Of a DNA stretch of 64,000 nucleotides, positions 10,455-21,500 are shown in pieces. A program made the translations under genes and the position numbers. Origin of the DNA: Thamnaconus septentrionalis (lineage: Eukaryota > Chordata > Actinopteri > Tetraodontiformes > Monacanthidae); the NCBI GenBank assembly GCA_009823395.1, contig CM020513.1, positions 13,684,501 through 13,748,500 of the forward strand, in the 5' to 3' direction. The notes under the pieces were generated by a model, which worked only from the letters and a program-made list of their open reading frames with translations, was not told where the DNA came from and searched no databases. Numbering within the stretch: the stretch's first letter is position 1; every line of letters starts with the position of its first letter.

Positions 10455-13400
10455 CTAGGTCATCTTCTGCTTCTTTTCCTGAAAAAACTGGGGGGAAAAG
10501 AACACGCGGACCAACATGAGTCTGTGATGTGCAGTACACCATCGGTGGACGCTGAACCTGCAAAGTCAAGTTCACCTTCCGCAAGGCCGCAAACGCGGGG
10601 CCGAAATTTGCGTGCGTGCTGGTGCGATCTCGGATCCACGTGGGCAGTTTGGCGAGCGTGGCGGGTCGAGAGTAGCGTCGGTCACACAGCACCATGGAGG
10701 AATAGTCTCCCCGGTGGCGGATGGCTCTTCCTGCAGGCGGATGGAGTCAAGAACATAAATACCAGTGGTGGGGGCGAAAACGCATTGGCTGAAATACATT
10801 AACATTCATTTCCTGCCCCATGAATATTGCATCGTCACCTATGGATTGATTGACAGCCTTCATGCAGAGGTTTTCTATCAGTGCTTGGCCGGGCCTCTTT
10901 CCTCCGCTGTGAGGCTTTAATAAAAAAAAGAAAAGAGGAAGATGACATTGATGATAAGCTTCCTCCCAGCTCTGCTACGACCTTTCTGCTTCACGCTGGG
11001 GCTCATCAATATTTCATGAAGGGTTGTGGGTAGAGGTCAGCTAACTCGCCAGGTGTTTGTCCAGGTAGGCCATCTTTTCCTGCAGTTCTGGGGATTTGAC
11101 GTTGGGGTACGGCATTCCCACCATCACGATGCACCTGCCCAACTCGTCTGAGAAGTTGATGCCTTCGCTCATCTTCCCCCCGACGACGGAGAAGAGCAGC
11201 GCTCCAGAGAGAGGGCCGCCGTCCGCAGCGCACCTCTAACGGAGAAAAGACGGCGTATGTTAATGTGGCAGGGTGGAGAGGGCCCGGGCAGGCTTCCAAC
11301 CCCAGACTCCAGGGTAATCGTCATGTGCGCTAACCAGTTATCCAAATATCCCCTTGGCCAAGTAGCCAGGGCACATGATCAATTGGAGGCATAGTGACAG
11401 GACAGGAACCCTCAACTGTCACATTAACATCAAGTGGAAACAAATAAACTCACCAGATTTCAATTTTAAAATTAGTGCTAGGATCAAAATTCTTTTTTTT
11501 TGCATAATGACTTGTAATGGCTGTCCTGCTATGGAGACAGTGCCCCCTGCTGGCCTGACGAGGGACAACATCACTTTATGGTAACACTTCACACAAAAAC
11601 CAACGCCTGTTGACAGGTTGCAAGAAGGCGGCTCACTAAAGACACCAAAGATTCGTAGAGAGGTGCAGTTCTCCCCATTACAAGTAAACACTTTTTATTT
11701 TTTTTTTTTTTTAACGAGTCAGTATGATGTATATCAAGGACTGACGGTACCTGGATACAGCGGGAGAACTCGCCGAGTACCTGCTCCACCTGGTTGGATT
11801 TTCTTGGCTCCTGGAAGATCTGAGAGAGAGAGAGAGAGAGAGAGAGACTGTCACACAATTTTATTATTTATGTTTCAGAGTAATTTCTTAGTTTTTGGCC
11901 ACTTTCAAGCAAACAAACCTTCTTCTTGGCAGCCAGACGAGTTAAGACACCATTGGCCTCCCAATGCGCCATGATCCTTCTCAAGTAGTCATAAGAAGGG
12001 AAGAAGCACACAACACCGCCGGGCACCACGTTACAGATGTTGGAGACAATGCGACCAGTTTCATCCATCTGGAAAGAGGAAATTGCAGGGACGCCTTTGT
12101 AAACAGTGGACATCCTGTTCGCTCCTGTTGAGCGAGAGCTTCAGAAAACGATTTGTTCACACATGCATCAGTCACCATGCGTGGAGAGTCTCTGTTCTGG
12201 AAAGTGAAGTCCAGCTCCTGGCCAGACGGGCCACTGCACAAGACGAGGGGAAGGATGTTCCCAGGGGGAATCACATGTCCTGCAATTTTATTGCTGTGTT
12301 AATTCACATTGTTGTGCAAATGTGTGAATTTGCTTTTTTGCAGTTCAACTCAACAGTAAATAGTTTGATCAGAGATTTTAAATTTAAAATTGTTATTTAT
12401 TTTTTCAATTCAGAATTTAACGGGAAGACAAACTTATTTTCTCAAGCCTTGGCTGTGACACTCAACACTAAAACGTTCAACAGCATACATCAGCTCTCTC
12501 CTGATAAATGTCAAGTGAAATAAATGTCCTTCAATAAAATAAACAAGCAATAAAGTAATAAATTAAGAAGAAAAATTGTTATGCCAAAATTGGATCAGTT
12601 TACATGATGGTAACGGTACATAGGTAACAAACTCCTCTTAAATTCAGTCACATAATCTGTTGCTTCCATCACTTGAACCAGATTCAAGACTCATCCAGTC
12701 AATCTTGAATAACCAAAAAGAAATATTCATGCTAAGAACAGCCTGTTATTTGAGATTCTGCAAACTACTACTCTATTCATCAAAAAGTCAGCAAACAGAA
12801 ATATTGATTTAAAAAAAAAAAACCAAAAAATCATGAAAATGGTAAAACAGCAAAAAGAAAGCACGGCGTGATAAAATAGGCCACTCACCGCAGGAAAACT
12901 CTGTGATGCGTTCCTCTCCGACTCCAGCAGAAAACAGCAGCTCTTGTTTGAAGTCTGAAACCTACATGGAACATCTTTTAGAATTATTAAACGTCAACGG
13001 CAAAGTCTTTTTGTCCTGGCGTATCTAAAATGACTCACAGGCTGCATGGTTCCACCTGCGATGATGACGGCTCTGCACTCCTTCAGCACCGGGGCAAAGT
13101 GGACCGCTGGCTTCAACAGCAGGAACTTGACGCTGCTTTCAGACAAAGTACCTTGGAGTTGGAGGATAAAACATTTTTTTCCTTTTGAACAATCAAGAGG
13201 CCTCTAATATATCAAGAGATATTTTTTAAGCTTCCTAAATTGAGCCATTTGCTTTAGGAATAGGTTACCTTGCCTGTGCACCACTACTCTGCCGTCCGTG
13301 TTGCTGCTTGTCAGAGCCATGAAGAAACCCTCGACCTGCATCATAGGGGATGCGGACAGCGTTTTCTCTGCCTCGGCAGACCCCTGCTGGTCAGCAGCCG

Positions 13401-14483
13401 GCACTGCAAACACGCCCAGCGACAAAAGAAATATATCATCAATTTATCTTATCAATAAATCCTATCGAGGAATGGGCAGCCCACTACGAATTTTTATGAT
13501 GTACAACTACTCTAGTCTGACCTGGTTCCGTGCTCGGGTTGTTCTGCAGATTCTGAAGGAAGCGGTTTAAACCTTCGGTGCGCCGGTTCTCCTTGTTGGA
13601 GCCGATCTGAGTGTGAATACAAACACCCGACCCTGCGTACTTCTCCACAAAGCCGCCCAGCTGCAGGGAGACAAACAGGGAGAAGTCGTAAAGCAGGATG
13701 TGTGTGTGCGTGTGTGTGCGTGTGTGTGTCGTACAAGGAATTAATAGATACGCACAATCACATTGGGCTTACCTTTCTGCTGATCATGCTCTTCTCAAAG
13801 TACTTCTGCAACTGAAAGTGAAAGGGGAGTGACTATTAAAGCAGAGGTTTGCAATTTGATCTGAAAAGGTGAAAATAAATGGTTTGACTGATTTTCGTCC
13901 TTTACCTTGAACAGGTTGATGTTGTCTATTTGTGCGTTGAAAAGGAAGTTGTTGATGGTAAGCATTTCATCTCCTAAAAATAGAGAATTAGAGAAGATAG
14001 AAATGTTATTCACTGCCAAACCACAACATCTTTTTTGCACCAGACATAAAACACAATAAATTGTTGTTACGTTGTTTACTCCGCAGTGAAAGCAATGAAG
14101 ACAAATGTGACATTTTATGGACCAAGTAACTCATAATCAATTCACCATAAAGGACAATCTTCCTTCGTGTCCAGCATAAGTACTCTATACTGACCTGTTT
14201 GCGTAGTCTGGCTCTGTGGATTCTGCCCCACCTTTCCTGCAAAGGTAGCATTTATAATGAAAGCCTGTATGTGCCCTGTCCAGTAATGTACCCTCCCACT
14301 CACGCTGGAGCCCTCCACTAATCAAATGATTTCAGCGCAAACCCACTCACCGCCCATCACTCGAACAAGGCCTTCAACAACAAACAGAATCTGCTTTATG
14401 TACATCAGGTTTTTTGCCTTCAGTCTGCTCCTGTTGTCACAGAAATTAGAACAATTAGGGGTCAGGAAATTGTAGGATGTGTG

Positions 14484-14536
<53 letters not shown>

Positions 14537-15098
14537 ACCTACTTATAGCGATCTGCATACTGAGTGAGCTGAGAGTGGGCACGACAGAGCTGTAAAGAAA
14601 ATAAAAAACACTGTGAAAAAGAGCATTTAAGCCGACGGCTCACGTTGATCAGTGACTAAGTGCGTTCACCTGTGCGCCGCTAAGCTCTGCGCTGTGTATA
14701 CAGGACAGGGTGTCACTTAGATTATGGGCTTCATCTATGATCACCACCTGTAGGCAATGAAAACATAGACTTGTTAAACATAGAATGTGCTGTCTGGCAA
14801 AAATAACGGAAAATAGTCAATGTCACAGTCACAGTAGTTGATAGAGGCAGTTTATAGATTGGACACTTTAATAGTAACAAGAGGAAGAGGAAGAAGATTT
14901 TTTTTATTTTTACAATCACACTTTATTTACAAAAAACAATAAATACCAATAAATACGTAAATCAATTAATTAATTAATGAACAACAAACAAACAAAAAAA
15001 TCAAACACAAGCCATAAAGCCAAAAAAGAAACATTCAATCTTAAGAAGAAGAAGAAGATGAAGATGAAGATGAAGAAGATGAAGATGAAGATGAAGAA

Positions 15099-15130
<32 letters not shown>

Positions 15131-16288
15131 TCTTGCCTGTCCCTTCAGCTGGACCCCTGCTGCCTTTCTTGTCGCCTCGTGAAGCAGCACCTGATAGGGC
15201 AACACCACCAACTGTGGAAAACACACGAGACAATACAGGTAACGGCTAAAAACATCACCATCACTGGCTGGAGGTGGTGAGCGATGGGATCGGAGCCACG
15301 ACTGAGGTGCGTGGCGTTACCTGCGCAGGTGGAATAGCGAGGCGCGTGGAGTAGTACGGACACGCGTGCGTCTCTCTGCCCAGTCGGAGCAGCTGCTCGA
15401 TATCCTGGACCTTCCCCAGAATTCCGTCTCTCATGCGCTGCATTGCTGACGCTTTGTAAAAGGGACACACGCTCTTTGCAGGGCCTCGCTTCCTTTTTGC
15501 ACCTTCCTCTTCCAGCTTCCTGTCTGCAAACAAAATGAGCAGCGAGACAAATGAGACTTTCCCTGAGATTGACAATCAGCAGTGACATTCTGTTGGGTTG
15601 GGGAGGTGGTTGAAAGGAGGTGTGTTCTGCCATCTGCTCCCACCGTGCTTGTTTTTCTGCAGCTCCATGCAGCGGTCGTTGATGCGCTGGATGCTGCCGA
15701 GGCGACGCACCTCCTCATTGACGCACAGATTCTGCAAAAATATTGCAGAGCGCAAAGATCAACATGAGGTATCAATTAGGACCAACTAATGCTGCCTTCA
15801 AATTGAACTTCCATTCATGTGAATATGGAATTCTATGGTGCAACCATCTATCCATTTTCAATACCCGCTTCTTCCTGAACGCAGGGTTGTGGACTCTGCT
15901 GGAGTCTCCCCCAGCTGTCATAGGGTGCAGGCAGGGTGGCACCCTGGACAAGTGGCCAGTTTATCGCAGGGCCACATAGAGACCAACAACCATTCACACA
16001 CCTAAGGACAATTTAGAGTTCCCAATTCACCTCACATGCGTGTTTTTGGACTGTAAGAAGAAGCTGGAGAACCCGGAGAGCATGCAGAACCACGCAGGGA
16101 GGGGAGAACATGCAAGCCCCACATAGAAAGGCCTCAGGCCCAGAATCAAACCTGCGACCTTCTTGCTGTGAGGCGGCAGCGCTAACTACTGGGCCACCGT
16201 GTTGCCCAAAGTGCAACCAGTTGATTAGATTTAACGATTAATGATTTTGTATCTGATCTTTTTACAGGGAAATGCAATGGGTTTGTCC

Positions 16289-16355
<67 letters not shown>

Positions 16356-17549
16356 TGTGTGTGTGTGTGCACCAACCTGCCGTGAGCCCAGCGTGACAAC
16401 ACTGATGTCTTTGCTAAAGGGACTCTTTTGAACCTCGTGCACAAACTGGGCCAGCTGGGAGTGAGTGCGGCTGCAGTAGTAAATCTAGGAACACAAACGC
16501 CTCATGTCACAGTCATGTGTGTACTGACACGCACAGTACAAAGTGAAGAACCCGAGTGGCCTTCAGCGATAACGTTTGTCTGACACACCTTGGTGACATG
16601 TTCTTCTGCCAGGTCTTCATCTGCGTCATCTTCAGCAGTGCAAACCCTGAGCACAAGCACACGGAAAGCCGCCCCGTCATCGTCTGCCAGAAGACGTGAG
16701 CAGCATTTTCATATTTCTCATCACCTGCTTCTGATTTTTGACTCATCGTCGCTCTCATATTCCGCAACAACAAGCTCCTCATCCTCTTGATCTCCCAGAG
16801 GTTCCGTCTGCTCCTCTTTGCTAAGCTGGAGCAACTTGACCGTCTCATCGTCCTCACATTTCTATTGAGACATGAAGAGAAAATCACAAGTTTGGGCCCC
16901 AGGTGAGGCTTTCAACATTGTATCGATGCCAAAATTGCAAACTTACCTTTCTCTTCATTGCATACTTCAGCTGAGCATTATTTCTGATCATCTCCAAACG
17001 TTCTTCTCGCTTCCGCCTCCTCAATTCTTCCTCCTGAAGATGTTCAAAGGAGAAAAACAATTGAACTCAGTGGCTTCATTCGCCACATCTCCATCACCTA
17101 TCTGAGATGCAGCCCAGCTGTACCTTTAACTTGGACACCAAGTCTCTTTCAGCTTTTTTCTGAACAAAATCAGTGATCCAGTCGGGCTCTGCTGATGAGT
17201 TGCCTGTGGAGGACTGTGTGGCGGAAGTAGAGAGAACTGCTTCTCCTTCCTGCAACAGAGCAGCGGTCTCCTGCCGTCGTTTCTCCTCATAGTCGGTGAG
17301 CCAGCTGAGAGCACCGCAAATCAGACTCAGAGACTTGCCCTGGAGTTCAGAACAAAAGACTTTCAGGTTTAAACTAACAAAAACAACAACATGAAACTTC
17401 CCCAAACCCACAAAACACACCGTTCCGGTCGGACTCTCAAAGATGCCCACTTTGCCCTGGTCCAGTGCTCGGTACAGAGTCCGCATGAACTGCTCCTGGA
17501 TGTCATAGGGCTTGTACGGAAATGAGAACTGAGTCCTGTCGTTCTCCAT
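10455..17549 (-). CDS. ddx11: DEAD/H-box helicase 11 (ChlR1-type ATP-dependent DNA helicase)
   Basis: DDX11 is an Fe-S, XPD-like 5'-3' DNA helicase acting in sister-chromatid cohesion and replication-fork repair. Exons in transcript order: 17549-17421, 17339-17124, 17033-16947, 16861-16725, 16646-16589, 16484-16377, 15731-15644, 15523-15321, 15211-15137, 14747-14670, 14589-14543, 14430-14351, 14236-14195, 13973-13906, 13811-13773, 13660-13522, 13403-13269, 13151-13039, 12961-12889, 12279-12176, 12068-11919, 11819-11751, 11235-11050, 10914-10839, 10730-10576, 10487-10455. They sum to 2688 nt (895 aa; human about 906-970). Visible motifs: Walker A SPTGTGKSLS across exons 1/2; Fe-S cysteines in NLCVNE, DRCMEL, VCPFYK and ACPYY; Walker B IIDEAHN in exon 10; [20 protein letters not shown]; motif VI QSIGRAIRH. 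Introns 9 and 23 appear to use GC donors. All other boundaries are GT-AG and in phase. The start MENDRTQ is chosen by alignment; an upstream in-frame ATG (17618) is less likely. Confidence 0.95.
11822..11846. repeat. (GA)n tract at the ddx11 exon 22 acceptor
   Basis: A short GA run that, read on the minus strand, supplies the CT-rich polypyrimidine tract directly before ddx11 exon 22. Confidence 0.8.
14486..14535. repeat. (GT)n microsatellite, ddx11 intron 11
   Basis: GT run about 10 bases from the exon 11 donor of ddx11 (14543, minus strand), so the repeat reads as CA just inside the intron. Confidence 0.93.
15043..15130. repeat. GAA/GAT trinucleotide tract, ddx11 intron 9
   Basis: Imperfect GAA and GATGAA repeats of about 88 bases beginning right after the GC donor of ddx11 exon 9. 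Read in wrong frames it gives long poly-Lys or poly-Ser peptides that are not real proteins. Confidence 0.92.
15845..16207 (+). repeat. Teleost dispersed repeat, copy 1 (near full length)
   Basis: Inside ddx11 intron 6. It starts with CCATTTTCAATACCCGCTTC and runs through landmarks such as ACCCTGGACAAGTGGCCAG, CAATTTAGAGTTCCCAATTC and GCATGTTT-like text, ending in CTACTGGGCCACCGTGTTGC. The same family appears at 20628-20740 (inverted), 21357-21499 and 54272-54497. I recognise it as a very common fish interspersed repeat but cannot name the family with certainty (LINE-2/Maui-related or a SINE are possibilities). Confidence 0.75.
16287..16369. repeat. (GT)n microsatellite, ddx11 intron 6
   Basis: GT run ending about 8 bases before the exon 6 donor of ddx11 on the minus strand. 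Confidence 0.93.
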
Positions 17550-18514
17550 CCTGCCAATCCTGCCGGGACACGACAATGTCAGACAACTGCTGATATAAAC
17601 ACGGCGATCCGGTTCCAAACGTAGCTTGCGGGAAGTAAGTTCGATCTCCGCCGCTTCGACAACAGCGAGTTCAATAAAATCAACAGGTTCTCTAAAGCCT
17701 AGCTGTACCTTAGCGACGGGTTTTGGCTACGATGTTTTATAAATCGTTGCTCTCCTAACCCGCCGACTCACTAAATTTTTGCTCCAGTTAGTGTTTTCGG
17801 CTCCCGGGTTTTTAACATCGCGCCAACGGAGCGCCGTCCACACAGGGTTTGGCCAATGGGGTGCGAGAAAAAACAATGCGTACACGTTTTATTTAACTGG
17901 TAAAGTTACGTGGGCGGTGCTAAAGAGTTACCGGCTTGACACTTGGCTTGGTTTGGCCTTATATACTATCACACTAAAAAAAATCCAAGCCGTCTAATTG
18001 CACAACACTATTTCACTCACAGCTGCATGCGTTTGTTTTCTTATGTTGCACCGCCGTTCCGGGAGGTGTGGATACTATGTTTGTAACGCCCTATAATGTG
18101 GGCCGCCCCCTCGGTTCGCCCTCGAAGTGTCTGGAAATTTTTCTGCCCTTCTTTCAAGCGCTTGTCAGATTCCTAGTGATCAAACAACGTGGAATCGAGA
18201 GAATCACACTCACCGCTTATATCCAGTTCACGTCCGAGCGTGTCCGGTGCACAACAAGTAGCAACACCGTCTTCAACACGGTTCAACTCCTCCACAGCAG
18301 TGCCTTTTTATTGGCCGCGCTCTTTCATAACCAGAGGATGGTAACGAAGAGGTTTAGTTAGCGAGTCGCGCGGACCTGATTGAGGCTGCTGCCTGGACTG
18401 AACTGAAGAAGTACGAGCGGTTAGTTAGCCTCGGCTAACTTGAGCGTCACTCAGCGTCGGTCTTCTATATTGTGGTGTGGACAGAGTGAAGGCTGTTAAA
18501 ACCACTTCGTCATT
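17550..18514. promoter_or_regulatory. Bidirectional ddx11/fkbp4 promoter region
   Basis: About 965 bases separate the divergent start codons of ddx11 (-) and fkbp4 (+). The region is relatively CpG-rich compared with its surroundings. It contains a CCAAT box on the plus strand (17853-17857) and an inverted one (ATTGG, 18310-18314); I see no TATA box near either start. A possible 3' splice site (CCCGGCAG on the minus strand near 17560) suggests that ddx11 has an upstream noncoding exon. I could not identify a clean heat-shock element, although FKBP4 is heat-inducible in other vertebrates. Confidence 0.6.
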
Positions 18515-21500
18515 ATGACCGCAGAGGAGCAAAAAGGTGATGGACAGACCGCCGTCCCAATGGAGGGAGAAGACATATCAATGAAAAAGGACGGAGGCGT
18601 TCTGAAGGTATGTTTTATGTGTGTTTGTGTCTGCTTAAACGTTTATATTTGCTCCATGTCGTAGCTAATGGGGTTAGCCCCGGCCATGTCGTAGGCCGGG
18701 CTAACGCTAGCCTTAATACGGCGTGCACCCTCAGTAAATCTATTTACAGGGGACATTAACTTGTTAAAATCGCACCCCTGTCTGTCTAGCAGTATTACCC
18801 CTTAATTGCCTGTATTTCTGATTTTGTTGCACGGTGCCAAAACGTGGCTTATCTGACGTGCAACTTTTTTTTTTTTTTTTTTTGCTGCACGTCCAGAAGC
18901 AACCTGGGATATGTGTCAGAGAAAATGCAAAAGGTATTATTGCTAACGTTCGATGATCCAATAAAACCCCGCAAAAGTCAAGAATATAAGCGCGTTCTTA
19001 CAGTTTTAATTCATCTGGTGCCAGGTATGTCTTGCGTGCATGCGGGTTAGTCAGACGCCTTCATGGGCGTGGGTTTTTACGCGTCTACTGCACATGTATT
19101 ATTGAATGTCTGTATAACATTTCTCGTCTTTGTGCCCTTTCTTCCAGCTGGTTAAACGAGAGGGCACCGGCAAAGAACTGCCTTCCACCGGCGACAAAGT
19201 GTTCGTGCATTATGTGGGCACGCTGGCGGACGGCACCCTGTTCGACTCGAGCCGAGACCGACAAGACAGGTTCTCCTTTGAGTTGGGCAAAGGTTGGTCT
19301 TCTATCCAACGCAGCTATCAGCCGTATATCCACGAGAAAAGGTTCCCGATTACCGTACAAGCACTAAAAAATGCGCAAAGATACGTATCAATATGTTGTA
19401 GTTGTTTTTTTGTTTTTGTTTTTTACACGAGGCTCACTTTGCCGTTTAAAAAATACTATTGCAAGGATGTTTGATGTTCTTTTCTGTTGAGAGTCAGCAG
19501 TTGCTGGTGCCACTTTAGAGAATTTATTTGTGTTTGCACCACTATTTTCACTTGATTGCTGAAACTTAATATACACTTTTTTTCATGTACACTACCAGTC
19601 AAAAGTTTGGACAAACCTTCTCATGCAATCTTTTTTTTTATCTTTACAACTTTCTACACTGCAAATAGATGCTGAAGACATCAAATATACGAGCAAGATA
19701 TATCTCATTATGCAGCAAAGAAAACCACGTTAAATAACTCTAAATGCTTTATATGACAGGTGGCTATTTTGAAGAATTTGCATAGAAAACTTGTTTGAGT
19801 TATTTTACACTTTCATTATTTCCTACATAATTCCATGCGTGTTCATTCGTAGTTTTGGTGCCTTCATTGAGAAACTGCAATGTCAATAATCATGAGAATG
19901 AAAGAAAATACATTCAATTCACAGGGTGTGTCCAAACTTCTGACTAGCAGTGTAAGTTTGTTAATTATTTACTAATTATTTTCTTTATTTAAAAAAAAAA
20001 ATTCTCGTGGCTGCTGTCCGTCAATTAAATTCCAGCTGTAAATGACTGCTTTATATCTTGTGTGGCTTACTATACATTTACATTTAGATAATACATATTC
20101 AGTCTTACATTGTCTCCCTTAAATGTGGTTGCTGGATACTTAATGCACAACAGAGCAAGGTGGTGCTTGTTTTGTATTGTTTGGAAGTCGCTGCAGCAGT
20201 GTTGGTTATGGCCTTCTGTCTGCGTTCAGGACAAGTCATCAAGGCGTGGGACATCGGCGTGGCCACCATGAAGGTCGGTGAGGTGTGCCAACTCATCTGC
20301 AAGCCTGAGTATGCGTATGGCGCTGCGGGCAGCCCACCAAAGATACCCCCGAATGCCACCCTTATTTTCGAGGTAAGCACCTGTTAGAATCCTGTTCCTT
20401 GGCAGAGGTTTCCGGCATATTGACGGTTTCACGTCGAAAGACTGATTCAAGTTTGCTTTTCTGCAAATGTCTAGATTGAGCTGTTTGAATTCCGGGGTGA
20501 GGACTTAACCGAGGAGGAGGATGGAGGAATCATCCGCCGAGTGATCACCAGAGGACATGGGTATTCCAAGCCTAATGAAGGAGCATCTGTTGAAGGTATT
20601 GCGTGAAATGGGATAGCCACAGACTTGCCCAGGGTGTCACCCTGCCTTCACCCTATGACAGCTGGGAGAGGCTCCAGCAGACCCCCGCAACCCTGAGTTC
20701 AGGAAGAGGCGGGTATTGAAAATGGATGGATGGAAGGATGATAGTTTCATTTGTTTTAGAAGATGGTACAGAAGAGATTAGTTGTCCTGCTGTGCAGGCC
20801 AGCATGATCTGAAGAGGTGCTGGGGAGGGTAAGTCAGTCCTCTGCTCTGTTCATGTGGTGGGTCAATGTAAGAGGCGCTGCCTTCAGGTGTCTGTGAGAC
20901 TGTTTTTCAGGCTCCTTCATATGGTAATCAAGTCCTCCCACATGACACTGAAGCTTCAAGAGCTAATCACCTTTTGAAACCAAGTGAGGAGAAACGCATT
21001 GGGGAAAAAGGGGCTGTCAGTGGTGCAGCATTGAAAACCTTGCAACTGGTGCATCCATTTGGCCGCCAGCTGCTGTCGCTTGTCACTACACAACCCATAC
21101 TTCTTTACACACAGTGTGTCCTCTGATGTTAATTACATGTGTTGATGCTTTGTGGAAACTTTCAAAGGCAATGACTAATGAGTGTAACAATGGTAATGAT
21201 CGCTGTGCATACTAAACTGTGGCGCTCTCAGGCAACTGCAAATGTGGAACAGGAAGAGTAGGAAACAGCACTTCTCCCCACTTCCTCACAACAAACCCAT
21301 TAAAGCGATTGGTCAGGGCAGGAGACGTTATTGGTTAATAAGCAAAAAACAATAATCATTCATTCATTCATTCATTTTCTATACCTGCTTCTTCCTGAGA
21401 TCAGGGTCACGGGGGTCTGCTGGAGGCTCTCCCAGCTGTCTTAGGGCAAAGGCAGGGTGACACCCTGGACAAGTCGCCAGTTCATCGCAGGGCAAAAACA

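Noticed and set aside
10460..10487. Alternative ddx11 C-terminus FFRKRSRR
   Set aside because: It requires a different phase from exon 25. The phase-consistent reading ends [10 protein letters not shown] and fits the lengths of other DDX11 tails.
14977..15249. Lys/Met-rich and poly-Ser frames near 15050
   Set aside because: Products of the GAA/GAT microsatellite in ddx11 intron 9.
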